Assembly: GCA_003864495.1 (NCBI GenBank)
Contig: ML133428.1
Location: forward strand, 1,364,001-1,428,000
Length of the DNA: 64,000 bases
Reading direction: 5' to 3'
Origin: Nemopilema nomurai
Lineage: Eukaryota; Cnidaria; Scyphozoa; Rhizostomeae; Rhizostomatidae
Shown here: one piece after another, positions 51,480 to 62,846 of the stretch
Layout: each line of letters starts with the position of its first letter
Numbering within the stretch: position 1 is the stretch's first letter
Notes under the pieces: model-generated
The model's database searches: none
The model's input: only the letters and a program-made list of their open reading frames with translations
What the model was told of the DNA's origin: nothing
Translations under genes and position numbers: made by a program

Positions 51480-52829
51480 CTGTGGTGAGTTCTTTTTACT
51501 TCAATAGAGATCACTAGAAGCTCCCTGTGTGAAGTTTAATAAATGCTCAAAGCAACTGTCTTGAGGTTTTCTGCGTTTATTTTCTGGTTCAATCGATTAT
51601 CCTGATTTGAATGGGCCACAACTGGCTACTGGAAAATGGAATAGGTTACATCGAGGAAGCAACAGTATACAAAATCAAATTTTCTAGTCGTTGCAAACTT
51701 GTCAAGCTGAATTGTCAAAAAGCATGCCATTAAGACGATAGAGCATAAATTTCACAAAGTCCAAATAAATAACTAGAATTCGTCCAAATCTTGGAGAAAA
51801 TGAAGAAGCAAACTTTATAGTTGAGTTAAAACTCCTCCGGATAATGAAAAAAGCAGTCCCTTAGGAAATTACGATAGAAAAAGCTGTGCAATATTAAAAG
51901 CCTTTGGCACCCAAATCAGTCCACCAATAAGTCCAGCCCTCTTGGACTACTCAAGGCCTTATTTCGTTTCCATTTGCATTCCATCTGTTTTACTCGTTTT
52001 CCTAACGGCCATTTCCGCTTCCATTTCGTGTCCTAAGTTTGACTGTTGTTTGTGCCAAAAGTGAATGAGAATCATGATTTAGTAAATCAATATCAATGCC
52101 ACCCAAGGTATTGACTTGCTAATTGTGACAAAGTAGTTAAATAGAAGGTTCTGTACGAATTCAGTAAGTGTTTCCGAAATCAAGTTATTCTTATCCCAAG
52201 TGTTTTCAGCTTAAACCTGGAAAGACCAGCAACACCAATAAACTATTACAATCTATTTAGCGACTTTATTAACAAGTAAAGAGCGACGTTCATGAAGTAG
52301 ACGAGAAAGACTCCCTATGTATCTTATAAAGAAATATACTTAGGAGAGTTGCTCGAATTAAAGAGAATTAAATAGTAAGATAATAAGAACTATTTTAATG
52401 AACTTTCTTGGTATAGACATTTGAGAACATTCTAGTAACAAGCAGGATACATTTTGACTTCTATTTGTAGAGTTTTGACGAAATTTTCCTTTCTCTTCTA
52501 GTTAATTAAATCTATTAGCCTTCTAGAATAATGTAAATACTATGTAACGAACATTATAGAGCAGCTTGTCCAATGAATACTGTGATACTTAATAACTTAA
52601 CTTTTCTTTAACTGTTGACTTTTACAAGCAGAAAACAGAAAACATCAAAGCATATATCATACAGTTTTTGCACCGCCATGGGAGAACATTGCATAAACAG
52701 TTATCTCTTGTACAATGTTCAACAATGTTCTAAATAAACAATATCTTCAATATCTTCTCTCATAAACAATGTTCTAAATAATTGCACTGCGCCGACATCC
52801 AATGTCACAATCCTTTAAAAATCAGTCAC

Positions 52830-53150
52830 CTGATTTTCAATGCCTCCTTAGCACAAGGCTACTGCTCTGGTTGAAAAGTTTAGCAAGCTCCATAGAGATA
52901 TAGCATAACTCGTGATTCCTTGTGTCGAACTTTTCACTGCATACTTCTTGGCTATTTGATGATTTCACTTTACCGATCTTGGTTACTGTTTCGATATTGT
53001 TTCTCCTATAACATATTTGGCTTATAAACCAATCTTGAGTGTTTTTCCTTTTCCTAGTATTATATATACAACGTTATCTCCCTTTTTAGAGCAAGTGATC
53101 TGTGATGCTTCCTCCAATTTATTGTATGGCTGAGAGCCGTCAATTCTGAT
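52830..53150 (-). pseudogene. Broken left-arm counterpart of the 60,039 frame
   Basis: The minus strand matches the right-arm frame at 60066-60364 (DGSQPYNK near its start, an identical region around the final Cys/Arg codons). It has substitutions, indels and an in-frame TAA after about 40 codons (after KTLKIGL). It is therefore not open here. Confidence 0.5.
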
Positions 53151-54854
53151 CAGGATTTGATAGACAGCCTACGTACTAAATATGATCTAATAAATGATAA
53201 TAATCTTTCGAAAATGACTGATATAACAAATTTTAAAATCCATAAGACTGCAAAAAGGAGGACTTTCCTCTTCAGTCAACTCTCCAAGCCAAAATTTTTC
53301 TTCTAAATAAGTCACCATTCAATTATATTGATTACGTCATTGATTTCTAAAGCGTGCATTCTTATTGAAACTTCTCTAATAAGGCGGTGCAAAATGTTTT
53401 TGCTATTCCTTCTTGAAAGAAAGCGCAAGGGTAAATTGTTTTTCTAGTCGTTCTCTTCCTATATAGCCCAATTTTGCCTCTTCTTTTCTTCCTTCAGGTA
53501 TATCATGATGTCACTGACAGGACAGGCATGCGGTCAGTTTATTACTATAAGCACAATGATAAAAATTTGACTTTTAATAGGATATAGCGAGGGTTCTTTA
53601 GGAGCTTCTATTGAAGAGGAAGAAGATATTTTTGAACAACCATCCTCTTTGCGTAAACGGATGGTGACGTCACTCTGTTCCAATACCTTTGATCCCACTA
53701 CACATTGCCACGTGAGTACACCATTTAAGTTCGATTAGTCGATTCCCATTGCAATGTTATCTAACGTCAGCATCCTGGGTTGAACCACTTTTTGGTTTCG
53801 CCCAGATTAATTTAAGTTAACGACATTGCATTAAATGGATAATGAAGACTGTTTAATTGCCCTCACCCCTCTCTCCCTTGAGCGGCACCCCCTTATTATC
53901 ATGTCAATTATTTTGCCACTGTAGCGAATCATCTCTTCAATAACGACCTATAGAAGCTGCTTATGTAGGATGTTCGGAAGTCTAAAAAACTCCTGTCTTT
54001 CTCTGTATCTGATTTAATCAATTATCAAGGCATGAAATGACTGTCATTTGGAAAATGCAGCATTATAAAGCAAAATCTATGGCAGGCGTTGAAACCAAAT
54101 GGTAGCAGATTCTATACCAATCTTCCTGAAGTGAGTTTCTAATATAACCAAGCACTTACTTATCAGAAAGTTGCATCGATTATCCCAATGGAAAGGGATA
54201 TACTAAAGCGGCCATTGTGCAAGCATTTTATTCTTTTATATTAAATGATTTGAACGTTGCTCAAGTAAGAACTTGATTCCTCTTTATGATCGTAGTTAAT
54301 TTACTAATGATATCATCAATCCTGAGTTGCTCTCTGAGTTGAAGAAAAAACAAGATTTCTAATCGAAGTAGGATAAACAAAGACATGATTTTTCATATTC
54401 TTCAAAATATTATACACATCTAGAGGCAATGTTTCACTTTAAACCTTGGGTACCATGAATACCCTCAACTCATCTGCTCAAACCTGTTTGATCTTTGGCA
54501 AAACTAGCTGGAACTTTTTAGTATATTCGGCATTAACGAAGACTCCTTTTTATGCCATTGATTAAACGTTTCTCCAACCTCTTCTTTGAAACTGTCGAGA
54601 TTGTTTTTCAAAATAATAACTTTAACTTTCCATTATTCTTAGGCCTTCTCTTTGATTTAAGATGCTCAGTCGACTACAGTTTTGATGGAGAAAGAAAAAA
54701 GGACCAGCCACATGTATTAATAACCTTGCTAGTTCCTGTTGAGGAATCAAATAGTTTGCAGCCAATACTGGTCTGTTGTTTCATATTTCTTGCCATGTTT
54801 ACTACAACCTAGAATCCTTACGTCAGGAATCTCACTACACAAGGTATTTTGGAC
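53151..54854. other. Left-arm spacer sequence, nothing recognised
   Basis: AT-rich sequence mirrored at about 58,410-60,030. A candidate frame near 53500-53575 (YHDVTDRTGMRSVYYY) is not closed by a donor and is broken in the mirror copy. No gene can be supported. Confidence 0.35.
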
Positions 54855-55504
54855 TTAAGAGCAGTCTGGTGATTATCATGCGCCCCATATTTTCTGTTAA
54901 TATGAATTTTTGTAATGCCAAAATATAGGTAACAAGGATTTGGACAAAATGCGGACCACAATCGTAAATACAATGCTTAACCGCAATAGAAGATCCCGGA
55001 TGAAGACTAGCAATTTGATGCCACACATCAAACGATTATCAGACGTCACTTTGAAATTCAAAGTGAACTCTCATTTCACAACAAGCCTTGTCAATTCTGC
55101 TGGTGCTAGTAGAGTGAAAAGAACATTTCCTCGAAAGAGTTGATAGGCAAACAATTTCTGATAGTTTTAGCAAAGGTCTGTTGATCAAAGCCAAATCGAA
55201 GAATGAGAAAGGCTCTTTTTAGTTTAGTTACAGGAATTCGTATCAGAAATTGCGGAGTTCTAGCTTATCAAAATGTGATCGTAAGTTTTCGCCTGCAGCA
55301 AGTAGAAAACAACATCAGGAATGGTTTAGCGAAGATTTGTTGATCGAAATGTAAGCGTTAGACAGAGTTTGTTCTAAAACGATTGTCACATAACATACTT
55401 CGAGGAATCGCAACTCATTTTTCACCCAGGTGTCCACTTTACTCCAGCAACTAGACTTTTGAGGTTTATTGCTTCAAGACAACTTCAAGTTAAAAGTAGG
55501 AAAG

Positions 55505-56415
55505 ATGAGCTGTGACAAGAATACATTGATTGGAGTTTTTGCCGGCACAGCAAAAGCTGCACTTTGCGGCTACAGAAGGTAACACAAGAAGGTAAAGAGT
55601 GACAACAGAAGGGACAAACAGTGCCAAGTGTACCAGCCAACGGTAGGCCATTTTGAATGTTTATGCTATGAGTTATGCTAGTGTTCGACTGTTCTTACCA
55701 TTCTTTGACTTAAAAAAAATCACGTCATCATAGAGATTAAACCTCGACGTCCTCTACATTGATTAGGAAGTGTACGATTAAAAACAGGCAAATAAAATAT
55801 TAGGCTCGAAAATAGACCAAGACATTCGAAAGGTCCTGAATGAGAATCGCTTTCGTTTTAAAGCGACACTAAATAAGCAATGAAGCCCATAATCTGCACA
55901 AGAGTGCTAGTCCCTACACAGAGGTAGAAGTAGAAAATCTGTCTATAAGATAACCCCATTTTCATGGCAATTAATAACACAAGTTCACAAAGAAGAAGCA
56001 TTGTATTTCCATTCCAGATTCATTCTGTTGCTAATGAAAGGAAATGCTATCAGCTTAAGGTCCCTTGAACCAACGTTGTACCATTAGATAATCGTAAGAC
56101 ATCATTTGAGACGGATAATGATCATGTTTGTGACAGAAACGCCATAATGCTACAAAATGTCCCCCTATTGTGACATCGGACAAAGAGGTTCAAGCCGGTC
56201 CACTTCGGCATGAGAAGATGATTCAGGCTCAATTGCCGACGGCACCGAAATCCGCGCAAATTGATATTGTCAGCAAAGGTCTGGGCACGAAGGATACTTC
56301 ATGTCATGTTTCTGAAGATGATTTTGGTGGTCTCAAGACGACAGCCAGTCAGACAGAAAAGGGAACCATGTCATCTGACCTCATCGCATCTTGTGAAAGT
56401 TTGGACGAGAACTAA
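55505..56415 (+). pseudogene. Inner left copy of the unknown membrane-protein gene (broken)
   Basis: Exon 1 starts at 55505 (MSCDKNTLIGV) but the second half of the membrane segment is deleted, and a TAA follows at 55580-55582 after GYRR. Exon 2 is preserved at 56137-56407 with motifs DKEVQAG, KSAQID and TASQTEK. Its donor is lost (GACG|GT changed to GACGAG) and the frame runs to TAA at 56413. The exon 3 acceptor (CTTCCATTTAG) survives in the palindrome spacer at about 56643-56653, but only some 15 bases of exon-side sequence follow before the mirror begins. Confidence 0.75.
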
Positions 56416-56600
56416 ATGATTTCTATTTCTAATTTATTGAGAACTATTGCAATAGCTAATTGGTCTTTCCTTGATTGAATGTTTTACGGCTAGCGGAGTT
56501 GTTAGTTTATTTTCCATAAAGGATTGAGTGGGACCCATCATGTACTTCAAATGTCCCATTATGGATGAGGCATATGATGGTACAACTTCTTCATAGCCCA

Positions 56601-56668
56601 GTTGACATCTAATGAGTAACTTTTGAACGACTTCTAATTGTCTTCCATTTAGGGATATAGAGAGAAAT
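56601..56668. other. Palindrome spacer (unique centre)
   Basis: This 68-bp stretch is the only part of the inverted repeat without a mirror copy. It contains the end of intron 2 and the exon 3 acceptor of the inner left gene copy, so the inversion junction lies at that gene's intron 2/exon 3 border. Confidence 0.85.
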
Positions 56669-56853
56669 TGGGCTATGAAGAAGTTGTACCATCATATGCC
56701 TCATCCATAATGGGACATTTGAAGTACATGATGGGTCCCACTCAATCCTTTATGGAAAATAAACTAACAACTCCGCTAGCCGTAAAACATTCAATCAAGG
56801 AAAGACCAATTAGCTATTGCAATAGTTCTCAATACATTAGAAATAGAAATCAT

Positions 56854-57765
56854 TTAGTTCTCGTCCAAACTTTCACAAGATGCGATGAGGTCAGATGACA
56901 TGGCTCCCTTTTCTGTCTGACTGGCTGTCGTCTTGATACCACCAAAATCATCTTCAGAAACATGACATGAAGTATCCTTCGTGCGCAGACCTTTGCTGAC
57001 AATATCAATTTGCGCGAATTTCGGTGCCGTCGGCAATTGAGCCTGAATCATCTTCTCATGCCGAAGTGGACGGGCTTGAACTTCTTTGTCCGATGTCACA
57101 ATAGGGGGACATTTTGTAGCATTATGGCGTTTCTGTCACAAACATGATCATTATCCGTCTCAAATGATGTCTTACGATTCTCTAATGGTACAACGTTGGT
57201 TCAAGGGACCTTAAGCTGATAGCATTTCCTTTCATTAGCAACAGAATGAATCTGGAATGGAAACACAATGCTTCTTCTTTGTGAACTTGTGTTATTAATT
57301 GCTATGAAAATGGGGTTGCCTTATAGACAGAGATTTTCTACTTCTACCTCTGTGTAGGGACTACACTCTTTTGCAGATTATGGGCTTCATTGCTTATTTA
57401 GCGTTGCTTTAAAAAGAAAGCGATTCTCATTCAGGACCTTTCGAATGTCTTGGTCTATTTTTGAGCCTAATATTTTATTTGCCTGTTTTTAATCGTACAC
57501 TTCCTAATCAATGTAGAGGACGTCGAGGTTTAATCTCTATGATGACGTGATTTTTTTTAAGTCAAAGAATGGTAAGAACAGTCGAACACTAGCATAACTC
57601 CTAGCATAAACATTCAAAATGGCCTACCGTTGGCTGGTACACTTGGCACTGTTTGTCCCTTCTGTTGTCACTCTTTACCTTCTTGTATTACCTTCTGTAG
57701 CCGCAAAGTGCAGCTTTTGCTGTGCCGGCAACAACTCCAATAAATATATTCTTGTCACAGCTCAT
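56854..57765 (-). pseudogene. Inner right copy of the unknown membrane-protein gene (broken)
   Basis: Mirror of 55505-56415, with the same early stop in exon 1 (start at 57765) and the same lost exon 2 donor. The sequence differs from its partner at several positions in exon 2 (G/R, S/F, G/R, L/I, T/A among encoded residues), roughly 2.5%. The shared lesions show that the gene copy was already broken before the arms were formed. Confidence 0.75.
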
Positions 57766-60065
57766 CTTTCCTACTTTTAACTTGAAGTTTTCTTGAAGCA
57801 ATAAACCCCAAAAGTCTAGTTGCTGGATAAAAGTTGACACCTGGGTGAAAAATGAGTTGCGATTCCTCGAAGTATGTTATGTGACAATCGTTTAGAACAA
57901 ACTCTGTCTAACGCTTACATTTCGATCAACAAATCTTCGCTAAACCATTCCTGTTGTTGTTTTCTACTTGCTGCAGGCGATAACTTACGATCACCTTTTG
58001 ATGAGCTAGAACTCCGCAATTTCTGATACGAATTCCTGTAACTAAACTAAAAAGAGCCTTTCTCATTCTTCGATTTAGCTTTGATCAACAGACCTTTGCT
58101 AAAACTATCAGAAATTGTTTGCCTATCGACTCTTTGGAAGAAATGATCTTTCCACTCGACTAGCACCAGCAGAATTGGCGAAGGCCTGTTGTGAAATGAG
58201 AGTTCCCTTTGAATTTCAAAGTGACGTCTGATAATCGTTTAATGTGTGCCGTCAAATTGCTAGTCTTCATCCGGGATCTTCTATTGCAGTTAAGCACTGT
58301 ATTAGCAATTATGGTCCGCATTTTGTCGAAATCCTATATTTTGGCATTACAAAAATTCATATTAACAGAAAATATGGGGCGCATGACAATCACCAGACTG
58401 CTCTTAAGTCCAAAATACCTTGTGTAGTGAGATTCCTTACGTAAGGATTCTAGGTTGTAGTAAACATGGCAAGAAATATGAAACAACAGACCAGTATTGG
58501 CTGCGAACAATCTGACTGCTCAACAGGCCCTAGCAAGGTTATTAATACATGTGGCTGGTCCTTTTTTCTTTCTCCATCAAATTTTTGGTCGACTGAGCAA
58601 AAAGAAGGCCTAACAATAATGGGAAGTTGAAGTTATTATTTTGAAAAGCAATCTCGACAGTTTCAAAGAAGAGGTTGGAGAAACGCTTAATCATTGGCAT
58701 AAAAAGGAGTCTTCATTAATGTCGAATATACTATAAAGTTCCACCTAATTTCGCCAAAGATCAAGCAGGTTTGATCAGATGAGTTGAGGGTCTCATGACT
58801 TTATTCATCCTACTTCGATTAAAAATCTTTTTTTTCATCAACTCAGAGAGCAACTCAGGATTTTTTCATCATAAGTAAATTTACTACGACCATAAAGAGG
58901 AATCAAGTTCTTACTTGAGCAACATAACGTTCAAATCATTTAATATAAAAGAATAAAATGCTTGCACAATGGCCGCTTTAGTATATCCCTTTCCATTGGG
59001 ATAATCGATGCAACTTTCTGATAAGTAAGTGCTTGGTTATATTAGAAACTCACTTCAGGAAGATTGGTATAGAATCTGCTACCATTTGGTTTCAACGCCT
59101 GCCATAGATTTTGCTTTATAATGCTGCATTTTCCAAATGACAGTCATTTCATGCCTTGATAATTGATTAAATCAGATACAGAGAAAGACAGGAGTTTTTT
59201 AGACTTCCGAACATCCTACATAAGCAGCTTCTATAGGTCGTTATTGAAGAGATGATTCGCTACAGTGGCAAAATAATTGACATGATAATAAGGGGTGCCG
59301 CTCAAGGAGAGGGTGAGGGCAATTAAACAGTCTTCATTATCCATTTAATGCAATGTCGTTAACTTAAATTAATCTGGGCGAAACCAAAAAGTGGTTCAAC
59401 CCAGGATGCTGACGTTAGATAACATTGCAATGGGAATCGACTAATCGAACTTAAATTGTGTACTCACGTGGCAATGTGTAGGGGGGTCAAAGGTTATTGG
59501 AACAGAAAGACGTCACCATCCGTTTACGCAAAGAGGATGGTTGTTCAAAAATATCTTCTTCCTCTTCAATAGAAGCTCCTAAATAACCCTCGCTATATCC
59601 CATTAAAAGTCAAATTTTTCTCATTGTGCTTATAGTAATAAACTGCCCGCATGCCTGTTCTGTCAGTGACATCATGATATACGTGAAGTAAGAAAAGAAG
59701 AGGCAAAATTGGGCTATATAGGAAGAGAACGACTCGAAAAACAATTTACCCTCGCCTTTTTTTTCAAGAGAGAATAGCAAAAATATTTTGCACCGCCTTA
59801 TTAGAGAAGTTTCAATAAGTATTAACGCTTTAGAAATCGTAGACGCCATTTAATATAATTGAATGATGACTTATTTAGAAGCATATTGGTCTTGAAGAGT
59901 TTACAAGCGTTACCCAATCTATCGCATGGGTAACTTCATGTTATCTAAAGAGAAAAATACTCCTTAAGGACTTGAAAATTTGTCAGATCAGTCATTTTCG
60001 AAAGATTATTATAATTTATTAGATCATATTTAATCACTTTGGCTTTCTTTCAAATCCTGATCAGA

Positions 60066-60365
60066 GTTGACGGCTCTCAGCCATACAATAAATTTAAGTA
60101 TGCATCACCGTCATCATTTGCTCTAAAAAGGAAGAATAACGTTGTAGATATAATACTAGAAAAAGAAAAACTCTCAGGATTTGTTGCCAAGATTTACTAC
60201 GTAATAGGAGAAACAGGAATCAAGATCGGAAAAGTGAAATCATCAAACAGCCAAGAAGTATGCAGTGAAAAGTTCGACACAAGGAATCACGAGTTATGCT
60301 ATATCTCTACGGAGACTGCTAGACTTTTTAACAAGAGCAGTAGCCTTGTGCTAAGAAGGCATTGA
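60066..60365 (+). CDS. Unidentified open frame, right arm
   Basis: An open frame of about 100 codons (VDGSQPYNKFKYASPSSFAL at the start, ending SSLVLRRH and TGA) follows a CTGATCAG acceptor-like site, so it may be a terminal exon. It is rich in alternating hydrophobic residues, suggesting beta structure, with two cysteines. The left-arm copy is interrupted. No family recognised; upstream exons not found. Confidence 0.35.
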   Translation, partial: VDGSQPYNKFKYASPSSFALKRKNNVVDIILEKEKLSGFVAKIYYVIGETGIKIGKVKSSNSQEVCSEKFDTRNHELCYISTETARLFNKSSSLVLRRH

Positions 60366-61916
60366 AAATCAGGTGACTGATTTTTAAAGGATTGTGACAT
60401 TGGATGTCGGCGCAGTGCAATTATTTAGAACATTGTACATTCATTGCTGCTCATGTACTGGCGTTTCAAGTCTCAAAATGTACTATATGGCAGTAACAGT
60501 AAAATGTCAGCTAAGATAATCACATTTTACTATAAATGCAATTCAAAGTGCAAATTAAATGCAATGACATATCTGCTTCGGAAAGAAAGAGATAACTGTT
60601 TATGCAATGATCTGCCATGGCAGTGCAAAAATGCATGTTAATGCTTCGATGTTTTCTGTTTCCTGCTTGTGAAAGTCAACAGTTAAAGGAAAGTAAAGGT
60701 GTTGAGTTTGTTGATATATACCTCCCAATGAATATGTCTAACAATGCTTAGCATTCATTTGACAAGCTGCTGTATAATGATAGTTACATGATATTTACAT
60801 TATTCTAGAAAGCTAATAGGTTTAATTAACTAGTAGAGAAAGGAAAATCTCGTCAAAACTCTACAAATGGTATTCACAAAAGTATCCTGCTTGCTACTAG
60901 AATGTTCTAAAATTTCTATGCCATTAAGGAAGTTCATTAAAATAATTGTTCAATATAGCGTTTAATCATATCTTTAATGTGATGTTTCTTTATTTCTAGA
61001 CCCAGTGCAATCCTTTGAAGCCCCTGAGCTACTAGATGTTAATGAGCATTTGCTATCTCATGCTAACTAGCTCAAATTATCCGACTATTCAGGTTTCCTT
61101 TAATTCGAGCAACTCCCCTAAGTACTAAGTACATTTCTTTATAAAATACAAACATAAGGAGTCTTTCTCGTCCACTTAATGAACGTCGCTCTTTACTTGC
61201 TGGTCTTTGCAGGTTTAAGCTGAAAACACTTGGGTTAAGAATAACTTGATTTCGGAAACACTTACTGAATTCGTACAGAACCTGCTATTTAACTACTTTG
61301 TCACAATTAGCAAGTCAATACCTTGGGTGGCATTGATATTGATTTACTTAATTGTGATTTTCATTCACTATTGGTACAAACAACAGTGAAACTTAGGACA
61401 TGAAATGGAAATGGAAATGGCCGTTAGGAAAATGAGTAAAACAGATGGAATGCAAATGGAAACGAAATAAGGCCTTGAATGGGTGCCAAAGGCTTTTAAT
61501 ATTGCACAGCTTTTTCTATCGTAGCTTCCTAAGGGACTGCTTTTTTCATTATCCGGAGGAGTTTTACCTCAACTATAAAGTTTGCTGCTCCATTTTCTCC
61601 AAGATTTGGACGAATTCTAGTTATTTATTTGGACTTTGTGAAATTTATGCTCTATCGTCTTAATGGCATGCTTTTTGACAATTCAGCTTGACAAGTTTGC
61701 AACGACTAGAAAATTTGATTTTGTATACTGTTGCTTCCTCGATGTAACCTATTCCATTTTCCAGTAGCCAGTTGTGGCCCATTCAAATCAGGATAATCGA
61801 TTCAACCAGAAAATAAACGCAGAAAACCTCAAGACAGTTGATTTGAGCATTTATTAAACTTAAACGTACAGGGAGCTTCTAGTGATCTCTATTTAAGTAA
61901 AAAGAGCTCACTACAG

Positions 61917-61973
61917 CAAAAGAAATACGGGTTGATCGAATCAAGTGGTGGTGCTGACCAAGAGAAGAGTAAG
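61917..61973 (+). CDS. Candidate conserved internal exon, right arm
   Basis: Encodes QKKYGLIESSGGADQEKSK between a CACTACAG acceptor and an AAG|GTAGGT donor, in phase 0. It is the partner of 51423-51479 with one residue change. TGACGTCA lies just downstream at about 61986-61993. The rest of the gene, if there is one, is not resolved. Confidence 0.3.
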
Positions 61974-62373
61974 GTAGGTGTAAGATGACGTCATCGCCTC
62001 TGCCAACCTGGGTCAAGCAGCAAAGTTATTTGACTCAGGTTGCTAAAGTGAGACGTCATACTCACTGAAAATCGATTGCACGAGGAAACATTTGAAAAAG
62101 CATTGTTTATGCCTATGGTATTTTGCATGGGTCTCGCAAAAGACAAGATGCTTGACCAGAAAGCTTGTCAGGAAAGGGCCTACTCGTGAACGACAGAGGG
62201 TGGTGGTCTCTAGAAAGGTTGTCACTCTGAGCCTTTTTTCTTCAATAAAAACCGCGTAGAAGCCCCCGGCACTATTTCCATATTAACTGAACAAAAACGT
62301 TTTGCTTGGGATAAAATATTTACATCATTCAAGCGTCCCTTACTGGCGCTGCCACGCGACACCTAGAAAGAGA

Positions 62374-62496
62374 ATGACCGTGATCAGTAACATAAAGGGT
62401 TTTAGAATGCCATTTGACCAACGCATCGGGTCTAAGACTTGTGCAATATCATATCTGCTTGCAAAAATGAGAAAGGAAGCAACTAGACTTCAATGA
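62374..62496 (+). CDS. Short conserved frame, right arm (partner 50900-51022)
   Basis: A 40-codon frame (MTVISNIKGFRMPFDQRIGS...) almost identical to the left-arm copy, just downstream of a CACCTAG acceptor-like site. It could be an exon of the same gene as 61917-61973, but phases do not settle this. Confidence 0.25.
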   Translation: MTVISNIKGFRMPFDQRIGSKTCAISYLLAKMRKEATRLQ

Positions 62497-62846
62497 TTTG
62501 ATAAAAAACCTACAAAAAGTAATGATATTTAAGAGTGTTATTCATTCTTAATAGTTCCAATAATTCATTATTGTTAGCAGTCTTATATATCGTACTAAAA
62601 GAGTACCAACAATTTAACTCATGACCATTTTCGCAAAGAAAAAGCTTCTTTAAGAGTATGTAAATCTGAGTATATAATCTTATTTTTTAAGAGGATGCTC
62701 GAGGCATTTATAACCTTCTTAAAAAATCTAGTGATACTTCTGCAAAATAGCATTTGGTCAAAACATTTAAGTTGGGTCTCGATAATCGAAAGAACGAAAG
62801 AAAAAAACGTACTGCGGCTTACCTTTATGACATATCGAGTAGAGAT

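Noticed and set aside
54552..54812. 86-codon frame in the left arm
   Set aside because: The mirror copy is interrupted, and there is no splice support or recognisable motif.
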